Positions 50,769 to 60,500 of a stretch of 64,000 bases of DNA are shown here, piece by piece. The stretch is taken from positions 1,407,001 through 1,471,000 of the forward strand of contig NC_134684.1 in the NCBI RefSeq assembly GCF_024713945.1. Direction: 5' to 3'. Source of the stretch: Dermatophagoides farinae. Its lineage: Eukaryota; Arthropoda; Arachnida; Sarcoptiformes; Pyroglyphidae. Numbering within the stretch: position 1 is the first letter of the stretch; each line of letters starts with the position of its first letter. The position numbers were made by a program, and so were the translations under genes. The notes beneath the pieces were generated by a model, which made no database searches, was not told where the DNA came from, and saw only the letters and a program-made list of their open reading frames with translations.

Positions 50769-50915
50769 CAACGTTCTATTTATTGTTCTATAGACGATGT
50801 TGCCATCTATCGGAAAAATTGAAAAACTTTTTAAAATTTAAATTTTTTTATTTATTATTTAAAGTTTTGGGTATTTTTTTTTAAATTGATAATAAGATAA
50901 TAATTTCTTTTTGTT

Positions 50916-52410
50916 TCAAGACATATCACTAAAAATAATATTGATCGCTGCCTGTACATCACCATTAGTTGCTTCCAATGCTTGAATGGCAACAATATCA
51001 TCGGTTATACCTAATTCACGCATTTGACGTAATTGTGGTGCCCAACCAATTAGAATCTGTGCTGGTGTTCGATTATCATTGTTCGGATTTACAGCAGCAG
51101 CAGCGGGAACCGGCATTGGTTGTGGTGTATTACAACGAGTACTATCACGGCTAGTGATCATCATTTCCGATAATTCATTATTTGAACGATCTTGATTTGT
51201 TGCAATATTTGGAAATGTGTCACATTGAGATTGCTGATGATGGTGATGATCTTGATGATGGTGATGATGTTGATGGTGTGATGATGATGATGATGATGAT
51301 GACATTTCACCAATCATGTTTGGTATATTTGACGATGAAGATGTCGATTGTAGGGCTTGCCTTAACATGTCTATAATTTAAATTGAATTTTTCATTAAAC
51401 AAAATGAATAAAATTATTATAAAATTCAAATACCTTGTGTGATTATTGTCGAATTATTGCCGCCACCACTAGACGAGTGTTGTTGTTGCAATAATTGACG
51501 ATTCTGATTATGATGATTATAGGCTTGCATCAACATCGATGCAAACGATGATGATGATGGATCACTTAATCGACGCATTGAACCATTTGTATTTGTCGAA
51601 GAAATCGAAGATGTTTCACTTTCATCCATTTCTTCATCTTCAGATATAGCATCGATTGAATAGTTCAATAATGATCCACGATAACCAAGACTTTGATGCA
51701 TTGCAGATGAATTAATTTCCTCATGGAACGTTGCTGATACATGTGTAGCAACTTCTAAAAAATATGGATATCGTTTCAATACATTTTTTACATTATTCTT
51801 ATTTATATATGCATGTAATAGTTCAGAATCACTTAAAACGCCAAACAATGATGGATCATTTCGAAGTTCATGATTGACGGTCATTAAATTTTCACGATTA
51901 TCAAAATCTGATAGATTTTCAATAACTTGTCTAAAAGCTGAATTTAATAGAGCACTTTTCAATGCAATACATTGACCTTGTTGTTCAGTGGTGAATGCAA
52001 ATGATGAATGTGCTGATGATATATTGTTTGTTTCAACAATGTTTGATTTCTGTGAATCTTTACTATCCACTAGATGATTTAAAGCCGTAGTTTTTTTCTT
52101 TAACAAATAAAGCATCGTTCCATTTTCAATGCCATAAAAATCCAAAGTTTTTGAAGAATCCAATAATTTACCAAAACATACAACATCTTCAAACAAAAAA
52201 AAAGAGAAAAATAAGAATCAAGAAGGCATAAATAAAATTCGATATATACAAACCAAATGTTTGTTTTTCCAGATTCCATAATTCGGCAATCTGAATGGCC
52301 AATTCATCAACAGTGCAAGACATGTTTGTCACTTCCATTTGTTTCATTTCTTTGAATAATAATGAATCGATTTTATTACAGATGATTACATAGTTTTTAT
52401 TATTATCCAT
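50916..52410 (-). CDS. UBL7: Ubiquitin-like protein 7 (UBL + UBA domains)
   Basis: Three exons on the minus strand: 52254-52410, 51434-52186, 50916-51370; 454 residues (human UBL7 380). The N-terminal ubiquitin-like fold is split by intron 1 and ends CFGKLLDSSKTLDFYGIENGT, matching the UBL7 pattern. The middle carries the family-specific region with NDPSLFGVLSDSELLHAYI. The C-terminal UBA reads QMRELGITDDIVAIQALEATN and NGDVQAAINIIF, close to vertebrate UBL7. His/Gln/Ser-rich runs inserted around residues 260-350 account for the extra length. The start used is the first ATG, in MDNNKNYVIICNK; an upstream in-frame TTG was not used. It probably binds ubiquitin or ubiquitylated proteins through UBA; UBL7 has been linked to antiviral signalling in mammals. 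Minus-strand AATAAA signals are at 50847-50856. Confidence 0.9.
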
Positions 52411-53476
52411 TTTCAATATTAATCAGATAAATAATCAGAATCGAGGAAGAAAGAAACGAGATCGTTTGTTTGAGATGAGATGTTGATGCTGAACAAGCAA
52501 GTTAGGAAACAGCAACAACAACAACAGCAACAAAATTCTTCGTATTCAATATTTCAAAGTCGTAGTGAAATTTCAAATTAAAGTAAAGAACGAAAAAATT
52601 CCTTTCTAATAACTAACAGCAATTATTAGATTAACATCATCATCATCATCAACAACAACAAGAACAGAATCATCAATGACGACGCAATATTTAAATTCAG
52701 ACAAATAAATTTCGAGCATAAAGATGTGGTTTGGCAAACTTTGCTCAATAAACAACACACATACAGAGACAGCTAGTGAATGGATTCACAAGCATTGATA
52801 TGATTGATTTTGATGTTGTTGTTGTTGTTGTCGTTATTATCCTTGTGTGTATTCATGCTTGTAACTGGATATGATACATGATACAAGATATATCTTGTCG
52901 TCGTCATCGTCATCCACATTATCATCTATCCATCCAGCAAGCTAGTGATCATTTTTTTTTTTTTTTTTTGAAGAGCCACCATGCTATCCTTTGATTATTG
53001 GGATTTGCATTGTTTGCATTCATAAATTTCGAAATATTCGATTTTAGGAATTTTTTTTTTTTTTTTTTTGTTAATGAATGAATATTCGATGCAATATATA
53101 ATTCCATTAATTATTGAAGCATAAACACACACACACATACACACATGCTAAATGATATTATATTAAATTAAATTATTATCCAATGGCAATCATCATTTGA
53201 AGTGGAATCTTATCTATATTGGTGGAATATCATCAATTTTCGCTATTTCTTTACTATCATCAACTACCTCAACTAAAATAAATCTCATTTTTTTTCCAAC
53301 TGCTGCTGAAATCGATTGAATATTTTCGCCAAACACACACACACATGTGATATATTAAAGATTAATCAAAAACAAGAACAAAAAAAAAATACTGCATAAA
53401 AAACTCCCTCCGAATGAATCGAATTATCATTGAGTATGTTGGCTGTTGTTGTTGTTGTTGTTGAATAAATTGAATA
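52411..53476. promoter_or_regulatory. Divergent intergenic region (bidirectional promoter region) of UBL7 and TBC1D7
   Basis: The two genes start back to back 1066 bp apart. The region holds (CAT)n, (TTG)n, (CA)n and two poly(T) runs (near 52952 and 53051). No ORF or recognised core-promoter motif was fixed. Confidence 0.45.
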
Positions 53477-54947
53477 ATGTCAAACGACGATCGTAATTTT
53501 CGTTATGGATATTATGAAAAAGTTGGTTTTGGTGGTATTGAAGAGAAAAAATCATTGGAAATTCTTTTACGAGAAAATCCACCAGATTTATTGTCACGTC
53601 TGGCACAATTGGCTTCCCGATATTCATTGTCACCTGGACAACGTAAACAAGTATGGCAATTATTATTGGATGTAATAAAACCGGATAATCGAATCAATGA
53701 AATTCGATGCCAGACACGACGTAAAATTGTTCAACATATAATCCAAGCACTTACAGTAATGGGTTTGATTAATCATGAACAAATCAATATTGATGATGAT
53801 TCAATGTTGGCCGAAAGAATCATTAATGTTCAAGATTATCCTCGTATGATTGTCATCATTTTCCTATTGGAAACAAAACAATTAGCATCTACAATGAATA
53901 TTGCTCATCAGGTTAGTATTTTACAAATACATTATTTTCATTGTTTAATCATGTGTTTTTGTTTAATTATTAAAAGTTACAAAAAATCGATACTCATGAT
54001 TTGCTATATTTAAGTGAAGTTTTTGCCAAAGAATTTGTTCATACAAATTCACCATCATCATTACCACCATATACTTTTGAAGATACTTATTGGATTTATA
54101 AACATTTTATGTTGATTATCAATTCCAATATTGGTACATTAATCGAAACGGTAATTGATTGATCTATCTATTGATTTATTTGAAAAAAAAGTAAAAAAAA
54201 AATTTTTCATACTTGTGATTATTACCATACATATACAGTATGAAAAATTCATCCAATACTTGTCACATGAAGACAATACATTACACAATCATCTGGTTAA
54301 GAATGGAATCATCAAACAAATTGACAACAATTGCAATTGCAATGGTAATGGTAATGGTAACAATAATAATTTAAATTTTCAATTTTCACATCATCATCAT
54401 CAACAACAACAACAATCGTTAACAAACAATTCAAATCAACATACTCAAAATTCTACATTATTACAGCCATCAACATCACAATCATGGATTTGTCGTCAGA
54501 ATTCTATACATCAGAAAAAAGTGCATACATTCCGACCGATAATCACATGGTTTGTTCGGTTTTTTTCTGGTATAATACATCAAAATTTTGTTATCAGGTA
54601 AAAAAAGAATAAGTTGTTTGTTTGTTTATTGATTAAGATTATGATTTTTTTTTGTTTTGTTTTCATTTCCCAGAGTTTTGGACAAAGTAATTGGCTGTCT
54701 AATAAATGGATCTCGACCATTTTATGTATTGATTTCTGTAAGCAAAGCATTAATATTATATCAACGTAAACAATTACTACGATTGAATAATACTGAACAG
54801 CTTAAACATCAATTATTGATGGTAAGTTTCAATCAATCAAAATAAACAATTAAAAATACCTCATCATATGTTGTTTTTGATTAATCAAACTAGCCATTAT
54901 CATTGGAAGAATCGGAAAATATTTTCTTTCGAGCCGTCAACAATTGA
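53477..54947 (+). CDS. TBC1D7: TBC1D7, third subunit of the TSC1-TSC2 complex
   Basis: Five exons: 53477-53911, 53977-54150, 54239-54597, 54674-54821, 54894-54947; 389 residues (human 293). The N-terminus is diagnostic: RNFRYGYYEKVGF and EEKKSLEILL match vertebrate TBC1D7 closely. The TBC-type helices follow (YWIYKHFML; ITWFVRFFSGII; VLDKVIGCLINGSRPFYVLISV). As in TBC1D7, the catalytic Arg and Gln fingers typical of Rab GAPs are not evident. The protein binds TSC1 coiled coil and supports Rheb inactivation upstream of mTORC1. Exon 3 contains a low-complexity insert of about 65 residues (Asn/Gly, His, Gln runs) absent from vertebrates. Poly(A) signals AATAAA occur at 54979-54984 and 55085-55090. 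Confidence 0.9.
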
Positions 54948-55157
54948 TGACTGATGGTGGTGGTGGTGATATATTGATAATAAATCGCATAAAACAAAAA
55001 AACTAAAGTGTAATATTTTGACAAATTTTGCAATGACTATAGAAAAAATGTGTGTGTGTGAAAAAGATTTTTTTTTTGTTTACCAATAAATTCACTAGTC
55101 AACAAGATAAAAAATTCAATTTTTTTTTTTTTTGAAATTTTATTTTATTCAAAAACG
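54948..55157. other. Short convergent spacer between TBC1D7 and the serpin
   Basis: Only 210 bp separate the two stop codons. Plus-strand AATAAA is at 54979-54984 and 55085-55090; minus-strand AATAAA is at 55139-55149. The 3'UTRs may overlap. Confidence 0.6.
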
Positions 55158-56900
55158 TTACAATTTATATTTCATTTTATTATTATTATCGACATTACTG
55201 CCATCTGGTGTCATTCCAAATGTATATTGATTCAAATGTAAACGCTGATGATGATGATGATGATGATATGATGATGATTGTGATTGAATAGATGCAGATG
55301 ATGGTGGCTGTTGATTCGAATTTTTCACAGTATTAATTTGTTGTTGTAAATTATTATTATTATTATTGGATTGCATTATAGTTTTTGTTGTTGATAATGT
55401 TTTTGATTTTTGTATGGTTGAATCTTGTTGTTGATCTTCTTTACCTGGTCCAGCATAAATACCGGCAAACAATGCCAGACCAGTTTGTTTATCCATCAAT
55501 AGATAAATGAATGGATGATCGGCTTCAAAATATGGCCCATTAAATGCACCGATACGTTCAATAGAACTTGTGCTCACAGCTGCACCGATACTACCTTGTT
55601 CATCAATTTTAATGACAGCTTTGTGTAGTAAATCACCCATATGAATATGGCCACTATATCGATTGAACATGGCTTCAAGATTTGCAGATTCGGTTGAAAA
55701 TAAACTTTTTACACCCATTTGAGTTTTCATAATTTCCGTAATACGAGGCATTGAACTAATTGTAAATTTTGGCAAACGAATATTTACACCATTGGAACCT
55801 CCAAATGTTTTATCACCACTATTTACTTTACGCATTGAATAAATTAAATCAGCAAATACTGTAGCATTCAATGAATTCAACAAAGAAAACAGGCCAAAAG
55901 TATCGTTTGGAAGTAAAAGAAAAAAACTTAATCGTTGCATTTTGAATGGTAATTCAATAATGGATGTTTGTAACGATGCACTATAAGCAAATGCTACTGG
56001 ATGTTGAGCAACCATCATATCAACAGTGGCCACTTGACCATTGATCATTCGAAACCAGGCATCTTTTTCCGTGTCACTTGGATCAAAACGATATTGCCAA
56101 TCGCCTTTAAAACGAATGGCATTGACAGCCATCAATGTTGTGGCCGGTGATGGTGGTGTAGTAAGAAAATTCGTTATCATATGTTGTGTTTGTTTTTCAA
56201 TCCAATCATTGATTGTATTCAATACTTGATAGGATTCTTTAGCAAAATTCAAATAACGTATAGAAGAAAGATGATAATGATTTACAGCCGACAGATATGT
56301 ATTTGATACTTGTAACGTTTCTTGTATGAATATCTGATTAGCACTATGCAATGATTTACTTATGTTGACATCATCAATTAAACTTTTCACTGCTTGACTA
56401 AATGCTTCATGTGTTTTCGAAAAGGTAACATTATTTTCCATTGAATCCAAATGTAATATTTTAGCAATTTCACTTTTAGTTACACCTTTAGCACCCAGAT
56501 GAATCATCATCAACATTGATTGAATACTGAATGGTGAGAATACGACAGAATCTAAATTTCCTGTTTTTAAATCAATACTGTTCATAAAAATTCCGGCCAA
56601 TAAATCGAATGTAAATTGTAGATGACCATTTCCAATCCATTGTTCATTTGAATTTGTTGTTGCTGTTGTGGTTTGGACACGTTGTGGCTGTTGTTGTTGT
56701 TGTTGTGATGAAGAAGATGATGATAAAGTTGTCGATTGATTTGATGTGGTAGCTATTCCTTGCCATTGTGATGATTTTGCCACGATTGGATTGGTGGATA
56801 CGATTGATGATCGCTGTTGATGATGAATGTTGGCCGTAGCAACATTAGCGAATAAAAACACAAATAAAATGATGGTCATTGTCATGTTTGGATTCGTCAT
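55158..56900 (-). CDS. Secreted serpin with an extended C-terminal tail
   Basis: Intronless frame of 580 residues. A signal peptide (residues 1 to about 23, ending ANVATA) is followed by a Gln/Ser/Thr-rich linker and a full serpin fold from about residue 90 to 487. The shutter-region sequence is VNAIRFKGDWQYRFDP, and FEADHPFIYLLMD lies after the reactive loop. The reactive-centre hinge near residue 434 is EQGSIGAAVSTSSIERIGAF: small residues at the hinge fit an inhibitory serpin, and the loop has Arg near P2/P1, suggesting a trypsin-like target, though the exact P1 is uncertain by a residue. About 93 residues of Asn/Gln/His/Ser-rich sequence follow the usual C-terminus. Serpins of mites include a described allergen group; no such identity is claimed here. 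Minus-strand AATAAA signals lie 9-20 bases after the stop. Confidence 0.92.
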   Translation of the reverse strand: MTNPNMTMTIILFVFLFANVATANIHHQQRSSIVSTNPIVAKSSQWQGIATTSNQSTTLSSSSSSQQQQQQPQRVQTTTATTNSNEQWIGNGHLQFTFDLLAGIFMNSIDLKTGNLDSVVFSPFSIQSMLMMIHLGAKGVTKSEIAKILHLDSMENNVTFSKTHEAFSQAVKSLIDDVNISKSLHSANQIFIQETLQVSNTYLSAVNHYHLSSIRYLNFAKESYQVLNTINDWIEKQTQHMITNFLTTPPSPATTLMAVNAIRFKGDWQYRFDPSDTEKDAWFRMINGQVATVDMMVAQHPVAFAYSASLQTSIIELPFKMQRLSFFLLLPNDTFGLFSLLNSLNATVFADLIYSMRKVNSGDKTFGGSNGVNIRLPKFTISSMPRITEIMKTQMGVKSLFSTESANLEAMFNRYSGHIHMGDLLHKAVIKIDEQGSIGAAVSTSSIERIGAFNGPYFEADHPFIYLLMDKQTGLALFAGIYAGPGKEDQQQDSTIQKSKTLSTTKTIMQSNNNNNNLQQQINTVKNSNQQPPSSASIQSQSSSYHHHHHHQRLHLNQYTFGMTPDGSNVDNNNKMKYKL

Positions 56901-57551
56901 CGTTTTTTTTTATTTCGAATGGTTTTTTTTTGGTAAAAACTTTTAAAAAAATAGATTTTTTGATGATCACTATAATAATTGTGAAATAAAATTCATTTTT
57001 TTTTATTTGCTGTTTGTTCTACGACCTTTTGAAGAATCGATTGATCAAATTGAATGCTCGTAGAAAAATCAAAATATGATGATGGTGGTTATGGTTTAAG
57101 GTCAATGACATATACCTTGATCATCTTATATGATAACGGTAGTCTGTTTGTTGGCCAATCATCGTAGTGTTGTTGTTGTTGTTGTTGTTGTTGTTCTGGT
57201 AACTGTTCACAACTTGAATCGAGCATCACCGAATTGGCAAACGAAATAAACTAGCTTCATTCATTCATTCGAATCAAGTGATTTTGTTGTCCAGTTATCT
57301 ATCTAACCATGGATATATCCAGTTCTGGTATCGGACATCAGATATATACTGTTTTTATTATCCATATTGAATATCGATAGATGGTGCTAATCATCATTTA
57401 GTAGAATATCAGTTAACTTGAGAAAAAATTTCAAATTTCGATTTTTTAAATACAAAAAAAAAAACAAACAAATTTATTTTTGTTTCAACTATCGACGTTG
57501 AAACGATGTTAATAAAAGAAAATTTTTTGGTATATTCAACATCTGTAATTG
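56901..57551. promoter_or_regulatory. Serpin upstream region and 3' flank of the REJ gene
   Basis: Upstream of the serpin ATG are a near-match to an ecdysone-type inverted repeat (AGGTCAATGACAT, 57099-57111) and a (TGT)n tract near 57172-57193. A DRE-type TATCGATA lies at 57372-57379, running into a CTCF-like TAGATGGTGCTA. A minus-strand AATAAA for the REJ gene lies at 57473-57478. Confidence 0.4.
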
Positions 57552-60500
57552 TCAATCATCAGCTACTAAAATTGTTTGACTTTGAATTTCCATTGCACCA
57601 ACTTTGGCTGTTCGTTTTTGTCTCTGATTAGAAATGTCATCAATGGTTGATTTTTTGTCTACACCATCATTTTCTTTATTTGCTGCTGCTGCTGCTGTTG
57701 TTGCAGCTTCAGCATCATTTTTACGTTGTACATAGAATACAACCATCATACCAAATATCAATACACCCATTGTACAAGCAACTAAAACGCCAATTACATA
57801 ATCAGCACTGATACCCATGATTGTTCTTAGAATGACAAATGACGATAGATGACCAGACCAACAACCAGCTTGTGCATAAGCAATACCCAATGGATGAATA
57901 TCATCCATACGCCATTGTTGTGTTGATTCATCGAAATAATGACATTTAGTAGTATAACTGGATCCACCATATGAATCATTTCCAGTGACAGTAAGTTCAA
58001 AAACAGATGCTTTGAAAAGACCACGGATTCGTTGTTCTTGACCAGTATGTGGTGCATGAATAGTTATATCAATGATTGGAGACAATCGATGTGTTCGTTC
58101 ATCATGAGGAAATGGACTTTCATCCGGGAATACAGTTACAAACTGTACAACACTTGAACATGGATGTCGTCGATCACAATCCCAACTTTTATTGAACATT
58201 TGTCGAATTTCTGGTCCAAATCTTACTTTTGCTGTAATTGTTCGATTCTGTGACATTTGTGCTCTGATATAAAGATCTTCTACATTATCCGAATGAATAA
58301 CTTCTGTATATGCTGTATGAATTTTCACTGGCAACGTAGCGGCGTTAGTTGTCATTTGATCCATTGAATCGAATTGAGCAGTATGATATTCGATTCTTTC
58401 AGCTAACATCACAGTATGTGCACCAAGTGGCATACGTGATGCAACAGCTTTTTTAATTCTTTTGAATGTTTCACGAATATCTTTAAGGAATTTTAAATTT
58501 TCTTCTTGATTATTCCATCGATCATCACGTGATGAATGAACAAATGAATTCATAACATTTGCATAAATAATACGAATATTTTTGATTGAAATTCTGATAT
58601 GATGAGCATCAGCTTTTTCAAAATAACGAATAATTAAATTAAGCAATTTTCGTCGCAACAATAGATTTTCCGTTTTATGTAATGCATGACTAAACATACT
58701 GAACATTAGTTCATAATGACCTGAACTTAGTATTAAATTTGGCAATTGTATGGCTGTGGTTGCGAATTCAATGCTTGAATTGATGGCCATTTCAAATAAT
58801 GCGTGATTTTCCATTTCAAAATCATGTTTAAGAAAAATTGGATTCAAATAATTCAATGCAACAATCATATCACCAGTTTGATAGATACGACGTGCATGTT
58901 GTATAAGTTGTAGAATTGATTGTGTCAGATTCGGTGAATGTTCCACACGAATTGGATATGATCGATGTAGCGTGCATGTTTGAAAACGATCACACGTTTT
59001 CACTGTTAAACGTGTTAATTGATTTTCATTAAAAATTGGTACCGGAGTGCCTGGAAAAATAATAACTGGTGATAATTGTGGCATAGTCAATGGTAACATT
59101 GCTGGATAATGTTCATCTTCCAGATATATTTGATATGTAATGGGCGATGAACTTGGTGAAAGATTACATTTTTCAATGCTAGCCAATGTCTGAATAGATT
59201 TAAAAAAAAAATTAAAATCAAGTTTCAAGAAATTCAAATCAACACACATACCATTTCTAATTCAACATAAGATTCAACACCAACTTCACACATTGTAGTC
59301 GATTGAGCGGACATCAATGAAATTTCTGCTAAACTACATTCATTTGAATGACTACAGGATTCCATTTTAAAATTATATGTCCCATATGCGGTCAATGTAT
59401 CTGTGTAAATGTTAAATGTGAGAAAGAAGGGTTAACAAACATCATTTAAAAATCAATAAAATTTTTGTTCCGCACACCTCCATATAAGTAAAGCTCAGTA
59501 TGGATTTCCTGATCACTGATTTGATCATTGGTCCAAAGTAATGGATAACGAAAAGTTGGAGATTTCCATATGACATTTTTCACTCCACGATTGAGATATG
59601 CTTTTCCTCGGATCACAATATTACTACCGGATGGTATGACAAATGTGGAAAAATGTGCATTGTATGGAACTAAAAATTCACCATTTATATATACTGGTCC
59701 AATAAACACTTGTGGTTTAATACCATCGATAACATTGAGTAAAATATATTCAGTTTCTGAACTTGAACGGCTATCATTGGCATCGAAAACTTGAAGTCCA
59801 ATCAAATATTGATTATTTGGCTGAAATGAACTGGAATTTAACATCAGCACTTTTTGTGTTTGAATTTCTCTAGTGATCAATAATGGATTTCTATGAAGGT
59901 CATTCGGTACAGACAAAAAATTATAATAACAAGGTTGTGCAGATTTTGTGTCATGACAACTCCATTGATAGACAAAACGTTTTTGACGAATATCATTATT
60001 AGATGGAATAGTAAGCAATCCACTTTGTGTACCGATTGTAATTCGATTGATTCCATTAGCTGGATTAGTTTTTAATTGTGCTGGTAGTGAATTGATTGAA
60101 AAGGTAGCTTTACTTGTTTGATTTACAAAGAATCCAATATGAGCATTCAAAGTAATCGATGTCAAATGATTAGATGGTATTGAATATGGTTCAATATGAT
60201 ATATAGCGGTATAACGTTTTGTGATTTGTTTGATTGGAAACAGCACCAACGGGTCATTGGTTGACCAATACATTGTGATCAATTGTGGTGGATAAATACA
60301 ATCGGGAATATGAAAATCACCAAACAACAGAATAGGATCATTTTCACGTAACGGATTGCTACTCAACGTATTTGTAGAATAGATGACCAAATTCGGTGTT
60401 TCATATTCTAGCCGTATTAATGAATGTACGGCTTCGATACTTTGACGTCGAGCATGTATAAATGCACTGAATGTAAACGTATATTCTGTATTTATATCAA

